Shown here: one piece after another, positions 1 through 7,954 of the stretch | Layout: each line of letters starts with the position of its first letter | How positions within the stretch are numbered: position 1 is the stretch's first letter | Origin: Phycisphaerales bacterium | GTDB taxonomy: Bacteria; Planctomycetota; Phycisphaerae; Phycisphaerales; UBA1924 | DNA: 64,000 nucleotides | Reading direction: 5' to 3' | Assembly: GCA_019744815.1 (NCBI GenBank) | Contig: JAIEUA010000012.1 | Coordinates: 124,001-188,000 of the forward strand | Notes under the pieces: model-generated | Database searches by the model: none | What the model was told of the DNA's origin: nothing | What the model saw: the letters and a program-made list of their open reading frames with translations, nothing else | Translations under genes and position numbers: made by a program

Positions 1-645
1 GAAGAGATCGAGGGCATCTCCAAGGGCACCGTCGGCCGCGCCGGCGTGAATCAGATCTGGCAGACCCAAAGAGGCCGGCCCGGTCGTTACTACAGCGTCG
101 ATGTCTTTACGCTCGACATGAACTACGTGAACTCCAGCGCCGACAGCGAGCTCAAGTCGCCGGTGGGACGCTTCCTCGACTTCCGCCCCGAGCTCTCCTC
201 GTTCGGCGAGTACGGCACCGCCGACGCCTCGTGGAGGGTCACCGACGCGACCACGCTCACCGGCGGCTCGGTGTACGACCTGGATCGCAAGGAACAGGCC
301 CGCACCTCGGCGGGCGTGATGTTCCAGCAGTCGCCCGATCTGGTGACGGCCTTTGACTACCGCCACCTCAACGCCCTCGATCTCACCACAGTCGGCGCGA
401 ACATGAGCTATCGGCTTGCTAGCCAGTACATCCTGGGCCTGAGCACCAGCTACGACACCACCCGCGGCGAGTTCCAGTCGGTGGGAGGCTCGATCTCTCG
501 CGACTTCCAGAGCTTGCGGCTGGGCTTCAACGTCGCCCACAGCGTCATCAGCAACGAGTCGCGATTCGGCTTCACCCTCACGCCGAAGCTTGAACAGGCT
601 CGAGGCCGATTGCCCATCCTCGGCGAGCAGGCCCCGCCGAAGTGA
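1..645 (+). CDS. C-terminal part of an outer-membrane beta-barrel protein (LptD-like), 5' end outside window
   Basis: The reading frame is open from base 1 (it starts EEIEGISKG...) to the TGA at 643-645, so the N-terminus lies before the window. The visible 214 residues alternate polar and hydrophobic positions with frequent aromatic residues, as in transmembrane beta-strands (for example YRLASQYILGLSTSYD and LRLGFNVAHSVISNESRFGF). The style and the final run of short strands resemble the barrel of the LPS-assembly protein LptD, which inserts lipopolysaccharide in the outer leaflet. A heptose epimerase at 45.9 kb fits an LPS-type envelope. No cysteine is visible in this part, so the disulfide pattern of enterobacterial LptD is absent. 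The barrel call is fairly safe; the LptD identity is inferred from style only. Confidence 0.55.
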   Translation, partial: EEIEGISKGTVGRAGVNQIWQTQRGRPGRYYSVDVFTLDMNYVNSSADSELKSPVGRFLDFRPELSSFGEYGTADASWRVTDATTLTGGSVYDLDRKEQARTSAGVMFQQSPDLVTAFDYRHLNALDLTTVGANMSYRLASQYILGLSTSYDTTRGEFQSVGGSISRDFQSLRLGFNVAHSVISNESRFGFTLTPKLEQARGRLPILGEQAPPK

Positions 646-731
646 CGCCCATTCGTTCGGTGCTTAGACACCGTCGCGACGGTTGTGCTTCGCGCTGAGC
701 CGCCGAGCAGGGCAACATCCGCGAGCGGACG

Positions 732-1679
732 TCAGCCGCCTTTCGCGGGAAGCGCGGGTGTCTTGACCTCAGGCGTCTTCGGCTTTGTCAAGCCTTCTCG
801 CTTCCGCTCCGCCGCCGTCAGGCGATCGATCGCGATGAACGCGAAGGGCAGCGAGGTGAACGCTTTCTCGCCCGCGACGCGGGCGGTGTCGTTCAGGTTC
901 TTCACCTTGCCCTGCCGCACGTCGTCGATGAGGTCCTTGACGATGTTGTCGAAGGTCGCGACCAGACCCGTGTACGTCCGCCATGCCTCGTCGGACTTGA
1001 AGAAGTACCCCTTCAAGATCGGCAGATCGGTCGGGATCACGAAGTACCATCGCCCGTCGCGCTCGTCCTTGCGGATGGTCAGGGCCACTCCGGGGACGAT
1101 CGGCCCGTTCTTGTACAGCAGTGTGTACGTCTTGTCGTCCAGCTGCAGGGCGGTGAGGTTGTTGCGTTCGTCTTCGAGCACCTCGTACGGCGAGGTGAAG
1201 AGCCGCGTCAGTACGGCCGTGAACGGGTCGTTGGAGTTCGACCCCGCCGGCGTATCGCGGTTCGCCGCGTCCGCCGCCCGCCGGGCTTGCTCCCGTGCCC
1301 GCTGTCCGCCGCCGGCAAAGAGGCTCGCCAGGCCCTGCGAGCCGCCCTTGGCGGCCTCCCGTTTCGCGTCCTCGCGCAGCTTCGCCACCTCGGCCGGGAA
1401 CGCCCTCTCCAGCTCCTTGGCCAGTTCCTGCATGCGTCCCAGGGCGTGCCCGAGGCGGTTCAGGCACTTCTTCATGTTCTCGTCTTCGCTGTAGATCAGC
1501 TTCACGAGCAGCTTCGCGTCGCCGCGACGGACCATCTCCTTCGCCGTCGTAATCGTGGCGTCCGGCGAGGATTGCGAATACGACGGTTCCCGTGAGCACG
1601 CCGCCAGGACGACGACGAGCACGGGAACAAGCAGCAGGGAGAGTGTGCGGGCGTTCAAGTCGGGCCCCTTCCGCGGCAT
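732..1679 (-). CDS. Predicted lipoprotein of unknown function
   Basis: About 315 residues. After a short leader there is a lipoprotein signal, NARTLSLLLVPVLVVVLAAC, so the protein should be lipidated on Cys and attached to a membrane. The mature part has a helical, charged stretch (KKCLNRLGHALGRMQELAKELE) and a Gly/Arg/Ala-rich linker. It ends with a compact domain containing YTLLYKNGPIVPG and GRWYFVIPTDLP. The ATG at 1679 has no ribosome binding site. A TTG at 1658 is preceded by AAGGGG and would start exactly at NARTLS, which gives a better signal peptide, so the TTG may be the real start. The reading frame remains open upstream antisense to cbs, which is a GC artefact. I do not recognise the family. 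Confidence 0.7.
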   Translation of the reverse strand: MPRKGPDLNARTLSLLLVPVLVVVLAACSREPSYSQSSPDATITTAKEMVRRGDAKLLVKLIYSEDENMKKCLNRLGHALGRMQELAKELERAFPAEVAKLREDAKREAAKGGSQGLASLFAGGGQRAREQARRAADAANRDTPAGSNSNDPFTAVLTRLFTSPYEVLEDERNNLTALQLDDKTYTLLYKNGPIVPGVALTIRKDERDGRWYFVIPTDLPILKGYFFKSDEAWRTYTGLVATFDNIVKDLIDDVRQGKVKNLNDTARVAGEKAFTSLPFAFIAIDRLTAAERKREGLTKPKTPEVKTPALPAKGG

Positions 1680-1766
1680 TGTTCGCTGGCAGCCCGGATC
1701 GGGATTCTTCCCGCCCGCTGCCCCGTTCCGACGTTCGCCTCGGGGTTCCCCGAGTTCAATGAAGCT

Positions 1767-1774
1767 GATAAAGT
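1767..1774 (+). promoter_or_regulatory. Possible -10 box of a leaderless cbs transcript
   Basis: GATAAAGT ends 7 bases before the cbs ATG, which has no ribosome binding site. A transcript starting at the usual distance from this box would begin at or next to the A of the start codon. No good -35 is visible at 17 bp, so the call rests on position and on the same arrangement at several other genes here. Confidence 0.3.
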
Positions 1775-1781
1775 GGGGACA

Positions 1782-3158
1782 ATGACCACCGCCATCCGCA
1801 ACAACATCCTCGACGCCGTCGGCAACACCCCCCTTGTGAAACTCAACAAGGTCGTTCCGCCCGGCTGCGCCACCGTGCTCGTCAAGTGCGAGTACATGAA
1901 CCCGACCGGGTCCATCAAGGACCGCATGGCGGTGCACATCCTCAACGAGAGCGAGAAGAAGGGCCTTATCAAGCCCGGCGCCACCATCGTCGAGAACACC
2001 AGCGGCAACACCGGCCAGGGCGTCGCCATGTGGGCCGCGGTCCGCGGCTACCGCTGCGTCTTTACCATGCCCGACAAGATGAGCCTTGAGAAGGTCAACA
2101 TGCTCAAGGCCTTTGGTGCTGAGGTGGTCATCACGCCGACCGATGTGCCGGGCGAATCGCCCGAGCACTACGTCTCCACCGCGAAGCGCATCGCTCGCGA
2201 GACGCCCGGCGCGTTCTATGTGAACCAGTACCACAATCAGCTCAACATCGACGCCCACGAACTCTCCACCGGCCCCGAGATCTGGCGTCAGACCGAGGGC
2301 AAGGTGGATGCGGTCGTCGCCGGCGCCGGCACCGGAGGCACGGTCTCGGGCGTCGGGCGTTACTTCAAGAAGAACCACCCGCACGTCAAGATCGTCGGCG
2401 TCGATCCCATCGGCAGCGTGCACTATCACTACTACTACACCAAGACGATGCCGACGCCGCACGTGTACAAGGTCGAGGGCATCGGCGAGGACATCCTCTG
2501 CGACGCGATGGATTACAGCGTCGTCGATGAGTTCCACCAGACCAACGACAAGGAAGCCTTCAGCATGGCCCGCCGCCTCGTCCGCGAGGAAGGCCTCTTC
2601 TGCGGCGGATCGTCCGGCTGCAACGTCCACATCGCGATCAAGGTCGCCAAGGCCCTCGGCCCCGGCAAGACGGTCGTGACGTTCCTGTGCGACTCGGCCA
2701 CCCGATACACCACCAAGTTCCTCAACGACGCCTGGATGAAGGACTACGGCTTCCTCGGCAGCGACCGCGACCTCGGCCTCGTCGAGGAAATCCTCGCCGG
2801 ACGTCAGGGGGCGATCATCACCGCCAACGAGCACGATTCGATCGCCGCCGTCATCGGCCTCTTCAAGAAGCACGGCGTGTCGCAGGTTCCGATCGTCGAT
2901 GCCAAGGGCCACCCGCTCTCGATCGTCGCCGAAGTCGACGTCCTCCGCGGCCTGCAGGAAGGCAACGCCACGATGGATTCCGAGGCCAAGACCGTCGCCC
3001 AGCGGATCGGCGGCCTGATCTACCCCAAGGCCCGCATCGAAGAGCTCTACCGCATCTTCGAAACCAACCAGGTCGCCATCGTCATCGACAACGACAAAAT
3101 CGTCGGCGTCATCAGCCAGATCGACGTGATCGACTTCATGAGCAAGAAGGGACGCTAG
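1782..3158 (+). CDS. cbs: Cystathionine beta-synthase
   Basis: 458 residues. It condenses serine and homocysteine to cystathionine with PLP, the first step of transsulfuration in the cytosol. Fold-type II PLP motifs are clear: NPTGSIKDRMA carries the Schiff-base Lys, ENTSGNTG binds substrate, GTGGTVSG binds the PLP phosphate and CGGSSG follows. Residues about 340-458 form a pair of CBS domains (GAIITANEHDSIAAVIGLF and AIVIDNDKIVGVISQIDVIDF), which separate CBS from plain cysteine synthase. The next gene is a cystathionine gamma-synthase/lyase, completing the pathway. The ATG at 1782 is preferred over an in-frame GTG at 1773. It has no Shine-Dalgarno sequence, but GATAAAGT ends 7 bases before it, suggesting a leaderless transcript. 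Confidence 0.93.
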   Translation: MTTAIRNNILDAVGNTPLVKLNKVVPPGCATVLVKCEYMNPTGSIKDRMAVHILNESEKKGLIKPGATIVENTSGNTGQGVAMWAAVRGYRCVFTMPDKMSLEKVNMLKAFGAEVVITPTDVPGESPEHYVSTAKRIARETPGAFYVNQYHNQLNIDAHELSTGPEIWRQTEGKVDAVVAGAGTGGTVSGVGRYFKKNHPHVKIVGVDPIGSVHYHYYYTKTMPTPHVYKVEGIGEDILCDAMDYSVVDEFHQTNDKEAFSMARRLVREEGLFCGGSSGCNVHIAIKVAKALGPGKTVVTFLCDSATRYTTKFLNDAWMKDYGFLGSDRDLGLVEEILAGRQGAIITANEHDSIAAVIGLFKKHGVSQVPIVDAKGHPLSIVAEVDVLRGLQEGNATMDSEAKTVAQRIGGLIYPKARIEELYRIFETNQVAIVIDNDKIVGVISQIDVIDFMSKKGR

Positions 3159-3163
3159 AACGA

Positions 3164-3185
3164 ACCCTCCGCGCAAGCGGAGGGT
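3164..3185. repeat. Perfect hairpin with 4-base loop (REP-like) between cbs and the gamma-synthase gene
   Basis: ACCCTCCGC and GCGGAGGGT form a perfect 9-bp stem around GCAA, 5 bases after the cbs stop and about 35 before the next start. No T-run follows on either strand, so it is not a classic terminator. It may stabilise or separate the two parts of the message, or be a copy of a dispersed palindromic repeat. Confidence 0.6.
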
Positions 3186-3219
3186 CGCCGCGGCTCCCAG
3201 TTCTCCAGCAAAGCAACCC

Positions 3220-4443
3220 ATGCACGACACCCACCGCTTCGCCACCAACTGCATCCACGCCGGCCAATCGCCCGACCCGTCCACCGGCGCGATCATGACG
3301 CCGGTCTACTTCACCAGCACCTTCGTGCAGGCCTCGCCCGGCGTCTTCAAGGACGGCTACGACTACGCCCGCAGCAAGAACCCGACTCGCACCGCGCTCG
3401 AGGCCAACCTCGCCGCCCTCGAGGGCGGCACGCACGGCTTCGCCTTCTCCAGCGGCCTCGTCGCCATGGACTGTGTGCTCCACCTGCTCCGCGCCGGCGA
3501 TCACGTCGTCCTCTCCGACGACGTCTACGGCGGCACCTTCCGCCAGCTCGACAAGGTCTTCCGCCACCTCAACCTCACGACCACCCGCGTCGACATGACC
3601 AAGCTCGACGAGATCGCCAAGGCGATCCGCCCCGAGACGAGGCTCGTGTGGCTCGAGACGCCCAGCAACCCGATGCTGAAGGTGATCGATATCGCCGGAG
3701 TGCGGAAGGTTGTTGACGCCGCCAAGATCGGTCCCTCGCCCGCCGCCGACGCCACCCTCGGCCCGCTCGGCACCCCTTTGGGCACGACCCTCGGTCGCCC
3801 GATGCTGGTCGTGGACAACACCTTCGCCTCGCCGTACCTGCAGAACCCGCTCGCTCACGGCGCGGACGTCGTGATGCACTCCTGCACCAAGTACATCGGC
3901 GGCCACAGCGACCTCGTCGCCGGCGCGATCGCGACCAAGACCGCAGCTCTAGCAGAGAAGATTGGCTACGCCCAGAACGCGGTGGGGGCCGTGCCCGGCG
4001 CGATGGATTGTTTCTTGATGCTCCGCAGCACCAAGACGCTGCACCTCCGCATGCAACGCCACTGCGAGAACGCCATGAAGATCGCCCAGTGGCTTGAGAA
4101 GCACCCCAAGATCGACAAGGTCATCTACCCCGGTCTCACCAGCCACCCGCAGCACGAGCTCGCCAAGAAGCAGATGCGAGCCTTCGGCGGCATGATCTCC
4201 TGCGTCGTCAAGGGCGGACTCGAACCCTCGCGCAAGGTCCTCGAACGCACCAAGCTCTTTTCGCTGGCCGAATCCCTCGGCGGCGTCGAGAGCCTCATCG
4301 AGCACCCCGCGATCATGACCCACGCCAGCATCCCGCCCGCGGCCCGGGCCGTGCTCGGCATCGCGGATGGCCTGATCCGGTTGTCGGTCGGGTGTGAAGA
4401 CGTCGACGATCTGATCGCGGACCTCGATTCCGCGCTCCGTTGA
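3220..4443 (+). CDS. Cystathionine gamma-synthase / gamma-lyase family PLP enzyme
   Basis: 407 residues of the Cys/Met-metabolism PLP family (fold type I). The PLP Lys is in SCTKYIGGHSDLVAGA, with the upstream VDNTFASPYLQNPL strand and the YDYARSKNPTR N-terminal signature. Directly downstream of cbs, it most likely cleaves cystathionine to cysteine (gamma-lyase) or makes cystathionine from an activated homoserine (gamma-synthase). Sequence alone does not separate these. An insertion of about 25 residues rich in Pro, Gly, Thr and Ala (around residues 165-190, with PLGTPLGTTLG) lies just before VDNTF, where relatives have a short loop. It reads like a tandemly duplicated segment and does not remove catalytic residues. 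Its end is 22 bp from the end of the convergent VWA gene. Confidence 0.9.
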   Translation: MHDTHRFATNCIHAGQSPDPSTGAIMTPVYFTSTFVQASPGVFKDGYDYARSKNPTRTALEANLAALEGGTHGFAFSSGLVAMDCVLHLLRAGDHVVLSDDVYGGTFRQLDKVFRHLNLTTTRVDMTKLDEIAKAIRPETRLVWLETPSNPMLKVIDIAGVRKVVDAAKIGPSPAADATLGPLGTPLGTTLGRPMLVVDNTFASPYLQNPLAHGADVVMHSCTKYIGGHSDLVAGAIATKTAALAEKIGYAQNAVGAVPGAMDCFLMLRSTKTLHLRMQRHCENAMKIAQWLEKHPKIDKVIYPGLTSHPQHELAKKQMRAFGGMISCVVKGGLEPSRKVLERTKLFSLAESLGGVESLIEHPAIMTHASIPPAARAVLGIADGLIRLSVGCEDVDDLIADLDSALR

Positions 4444-4465
4444 ATCCGATCGAGTCGGCCTGCTT

Positions 4466-6220
4466 CTATCCGATGATCTTCCGCCGCTGGCTCACGTAAT
4501 CCCACAGCACGAAGCGATCAATGTCGCTCCCGCCCGTGAAGAACACGCGGCCCTTGGTGGTCTCGGCGAGCCGCTGCGCGAACTGGATGTCCTCGTGCGA
4601 CTGCGACCAGCTCGGCAAGAGGAAGATGTTGATCGTGATTCCTTCGCGCTGGCACGCCCTCGCCTCGCGCATGGTCGCTTCTTCCGTCCGCGGATCGGGC
4701 GGGTAGAGCATGTAGAGCATCTCGTTCTCGAAATGCGCCGTCGGCAGGCCGTCGGTGATCAGCAGGATCTGTCGATTGGGCGTGTCCTGAGCACTCAAGA
4801 ACCGGCGAGAGAGCTGCAGGGACCGCTGGATGTTCGTGAAATGCTGCGGCACGCGCGCTTCCGACACATTCGGATCGCTCATGTCCGCCCGCAGCCGCAC
4901 CACCGGCGTGTGGATCGACACCATCTTGGGCATAAGAGCCGCCAACTGACTGGGGTGCCTTGGCTTGGCGAACGTGAACATCTCGATGCACTGCAGGAAG
5001 TCGCCCGGGTACTCCGAACGGATGAGGGCATCGAACGCGAGAGCCATCCGCTTCACGTGGATGTACTGCCCGCCGTACCGCATCGAACCCGACATGTCCA
5101 TCAGAACGCAGGTCGCACACTTGGGGCTGTTGCGGGTCTTGTGGATCACCATGTCTTCGGAGCGCATCCGCACGCCCGGCCCGCGTTCACCCTGACCTTC
5201 GCTGCCGCGTGCTTCGCGCAGCATCGCGTTGACAAACGACTGGGGAACGTCCATGTTCGAGACCGAATCGCCAAACTCATACTGCTTGGTGGCCGCGAGC
5301 TCCACAACGCCCTCGCCGGCGATGGGACCGACGTGCCGCCCCGATCTCGCTGCCTGCAAGCCGCTGAAGATCTCCTGCAGCACCTTGCCCTGGAACAGCT
5401 TCATCGCCTGGGGCGTCAGCCGCAGTCCCTGGCGTGAACGCTCGATCCCCTGTCGCTCCATCTCCGCCCGCAGATACTCCTCGATCTGCCGCTGCATGTC
5501 GTTGATGTTCTCGATCGCCCCGTCCTCGGCGAACGCCGAAAGCGCTTCGAGATCGATGATCGCGAGCTTCGCTGACTTCATCGCCTCGCGGAGCTGGGCC
5601 AGCAGTTCGTCGATTGTCTCGAGCTCGTCCTTCATGTCGATCGCTTCCGGCACCGACATCGGCTCACGCCCGGTGAAGGCGTACCGCCCGGAGAGCTGTT
5701 CGATCTGGTACTTGTCCGCCAGAGATCCGATGACACCCATCAGGTCGCCCGCGAAGGGCGACGTGTCGTCCTTCTGGGCCTCGTACAGCCGCTCCAGCTC
5801 ACGGATCTGCTCGGCCTTGGCAGCCCGCTCGAAGTCGCCGCGGAACTGCTTCGGAGCCTGCGTCTGCCGCACCGACTCGCGATACGCCTCGGCCGCCGCC
5901 TTCCGGGACGGCTCGACGTCGTACCGCTCGAGAATCTCCTTCTTGCGTTCCTCCAGCATCGCGATCAGGCTGCCCAAGCTCGGCCCCAGCGACGGGAACA
6001 TCGACGGATCCAGGTGGATCGCCTCGGCGAGCTCCTCGGGCGTCAGGTCGCGGAGGTTGCCATACGCCAGCATGTGCTCCATCGCGGCAGAAGCCAGATC
6101 CGGCGGCGGAGCCGTGGGCGAAGGGAAGTTCTTGGGGTCGTACTGCTGATACGAATGGATAATGCCACCGGGGAGCGAGTCCGGTCCCTTCGCTTCTGAC
6201 TTGTGCCGATCCTTTGCCAA
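4466..6220 (-). CDS. VWA domain protein, partner of the adjacent MoxR-type ATPase
   Basis: 584 residues from a TTG start at 6220, with GAGGGG about 9 bases upstream. The C-terminal third is a von Willebrand A domain with an intact MIDAS: DMSGSMRYGG (DxSxS) and LLITDGLPTA. The N-terminal two thirds are helical and charged (LEERKKEILERYDVE, KDELETIDELLAQLREAM) and probably contact the partner. The gene lies 100 bp downstream of a MoxR-type AAA+ ATPase on the same strand. MoxR-VWA pairs generally act as chaperone-like machines that insert cofactors or remodel complexes; the client here is unknown. No signal peptide or membrane segment is seen, so it is probably cytosolic. Confidence 0.85.
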   Translation of the reverse strand: MAKDRHKSEAKGPDSLPGGIIHSYQQYDPKNFPSPTAPPPDLASAAMEHMLAYGNLRDLTPEELAEAIHLDPSMFPSLGPSLGSLIAMLEERKKEILERYDVEPSRKAAAEAYRESVRQTQAPKQFRGDFERAAKAEQIRELERLYEAQKDDTSPFAGDLMGVIGSLADKYQIEQLSGRYAFTGREPMSVPEAIDMKDELETIDELLAQLREAMKSAKLAIIDLEALSAFAEDGAIENINDMQRQIEEYLRAEMERQGIERSRQGLRLTPQAMKLFQGKVLQEIFSGLQAARSGRHVGPIAGEGVVELAATKQYEFGDSVSNMDVPQSFVNAMLREARGSEGQGERGPGVRMRSEDMVIHKTRNSPKCATCVLMDMSGSMRYGGQYIHVKRMALAFDALIRSEYPGDFLQCIEMFTFAKPRHPSQLAALMPKMVSIHTPVVRLRADMSDPNVSEARVPQHFTNIQRSLQLSRRFLSAQDTPNRQILLITDGLPTAHFENEMLYMLYPPDPRTEEATMREARACQREGITINIFLLPSWSQSHEDIQFAQRLAETTKGRVFFTGGSDIDRFVLWDYVSQRRKIIG

Positions 6221-6281
6221 CTCGCACGACCCCTCTTGAACAGATGCGCGTCAAACGTCGCAGCTTCACGTGGCTTACCCA

Positions 6282-6318
6282 CTCCGTCTCTTCGTCTCTC
6301 TGTCTCTCCGTCTCTTCC
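6282..6318. repeat. Degenerate CGTCTCT tandem repeat
   Basis: The 100-bp gap between the ATPase and VWA genes carries a pyrimidine run on the plus strand made of imperfect CGTCTCT / TGTCTCT units, read as purine-rich GAGACGG units on the coding strand. It starts just past the ATPase stop. It explains why the two co-directional genes are not closer, and may be slippage-prone. Confidence 0.55.
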
Positions 6319-6320
6319 CC

Positions 6321-7793
6321 TTACACCTCATACTCCATCCGACCGTGTCGCTGGGAGCGGCTGATCTTGTCCGCCGCGTACATCCCCGCCAGCACAAACT
6401 CCACGCACGACGCCCGCACCGCGGGGTCCGTCGACGAGTTGATCTCAAAGGCCTTGTCCCACGCCGGCGGCACGCGCTTCAGCAGCTTCTCGTACGCCGA
6501 ACTGGGCAGCATGTCGCCCACCTCGATCTTCACGCCCTTGGCGAAGATCTCGGCGATCTCGCCCATGCCGTGCTCGGTCGCGTACTCGTCGAAGACCGTC
6601 TTGATCGCCGCGGCACAGATCGCGTCGAGCACCTGCTTCTCGTTCATCTGATGACTGCCCATCATGTCGAGCTCCAGCTTGCCCGCCGCGCTGGCGTGGA
6701 AGTGAGCCAAGTCGCTGATCCGCGGCACCGCCGGCTTCTCGCCCAACCGAATCGCCCGCCGACGCGCCGAAGCCACCATCGTTCGATAGTTCGCGATCGA
6801 GAACCGGGCCGAGACGCCCGACGCATGGTCGATGAACTTGCTCTTGCGGGCCTCGATCGAAATCTGCTCGACCACTTCCTTCATGAACCGCGGCACCACC
6901 ACCGGGAACTCGCCGCCCAGGTCCAGCCCCGACGCCAGCACCTCCTGCTCGGTGATCTCGATGCCGACATCACGCTGCTTCGGATAGTGCGTCTGGATCG
7001 TGCTGCCGATGCGGTCCTTCAGCTGCGGGATCACCTTGCCCGAGCGGTTGTACGTGCTCGGGTTGGCGGAGAAGAGCACCACAATGTCGAGATCGAAGCG
7101 GATCGGATGCCCGCGGATCTGAACATCACGCTCCTCAAGAATGTTGAAGAGTCCGACCTGCACCAAATCATCGAGGTCCGGCAGCTCGTTCATCGCGAAG
7201 ATGCCCCGGTGCAGCCGCGGGATCAGCCCGAAGTGCAGCGACTCCTCCGCCGACATGCTCACGCCGCCCGCAAGCCTCCCGGGATCGATCTCGCCGATCA
7301 CGTCAGCGAACTTGGTTCCGGGCGCGAGACGTTCCGCGTACCGATCCTCCCGTGCCCACCACGCGATCGGTGCATCGTCTCCGTGCTCGGCAAGGAATGC
7401 CTTGCCCACGCTCGTGATCGGATTGGTAGGGTCCTCGTGCACCGGGCAGCCGCCGCGGTACGAAGCCGGGATGTCCAAGTACGGCAGCCCCGGATCGAGG
7501 AACCGAACCAGGGCCCGCATTAAGCGGCTCTTGGCCTGTCCCTTCTCGCCCAGAAACAGCATGTCGTGCCCTGCGAGGATCGCGTGCACGACCTCGGGGA
7601 CCACCGTGTCGTCGTAGCCGCTGATGCCCGGAAACAGCGTCTCGCCGCTCTGGAAAGCCTTGGTCAGGTTCTCGCGCAGCTCTGCCTTCACGCTGCGGCT
7701 GGTCCAGCCCGAGGCCCGCAGCTCGCGCAGCGTCCGGGCCCGTCCGGTGTGTGCCTTCGTCGCGTGTTCAATCTGGCTCGTCGCGGTTGTCAT
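6321..7793 (-). CDS. MoxR-type AAA+ ATPase (magnesium-chelatase-like)
   Basis: 490 residues. The Walker A is GEKGQAKS. The Walker B region is [19 protein letters not shown], with Asn-Glu where most AAA+ proteins have Asp-Glu, a variant I recall in this subgroup. Sensor 1 is FSANPSTYN, and an arginine-rich lid follows ([20 protein letters not shown]). The [14 protein letters not shown] segment ([10 protein letters not shown]) is typical of MoxR/ChlI-like ATPases. The start at 7793 has GGAGGAG about 7 bases upstream. With the VWA gene downstream and the DUF4139 gene upstream on the same strand, it probably drives ATP-dependent remodelling with the VWA protein as adaptor. The substrate is not known. 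Confidence 0.88.
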   Translation of the reverse strand: MTTATSQIEHATKAHTGRARTLRELRASGWTSRSVKAELRENLTKAFQSGETLFPGISGYDDTVVPEVVHAILAGHDMLFLGEKGQAKSRLMRALVRFLDPGLPYLDIPASYRGGCPVHEDPTNPITSVGKAFLAEHGDDAPIAWWAREDRYAERLAPGTKFADVIGEIDPGRLAGGVSMSAEESLHFGLIPRLHRGIFAMNELPDLDDLVQVGLFNILEERDVQIRGHPIRFDLDIVVLFSANPSTYNRSGKVIPQLKDRIGSTIQTHYPKQRDVGIEITEQEVLASGLDLGGEFPVVVPRFMKEVVEQISIEARKSKFIDHASGVSARFSIANYRTMVASARRRAIRLGEKPAVPRISDLAHFHASAAGKLELDMMGSHQMNEKQVLDAICAAAIKTVFDEYATEHGMGEIAEIFAKGVKIEVGDMLPSSAYEKLLKRVPPAWDKAFEINSSTDPAVRASCVEFVLAGMYAADKISRSQRHGRMEYEV

Positions 7794-7827
7794 GTCGTCG
7801 AATCTCCTCCCGATCTTCTTCCAAACA

Positions 7828-7873
7828 CATCGCTCCCGAACGATCGTTGGATGCGATCAATCCGGGAGCGATG
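7828..7873 (-). promoter_or_regulatory. Long inverted repeat upstream of the MoxR ATPase gene
   Basis: CATCGCTCCCG (7828-7838) and CGGGAGCGATG (7863-7873) are perfect 11-base arms around a 24-base loop. The element lies between the DUF4139 gene and the ATPase gene, in the likely leader or intergenic message. There is no T-run, so it is more likely an mRNA structure or protein-binding palindrome than a terminator. Confidence 0.5.
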
Positions 7874-7954
7874 CGGGATCGGAAGCGTCTGTCTGCGTGG
7901 CCGCGGTGCAAAGAGGTCTTGGAGAGGGCGTAGGGAAGGCCCAAATGGGCTCCG

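Noticed and set aside
1680..3296. Long open frame on the minus strand antisense to cbs that extends the lipoprotein gene
   Set aside because: It mirrors the codon pattern of cbs (GC-rich third positions keep the antisense frame open), shows no family motif, and the lipoprotein has its own start at 1679 or 1658.
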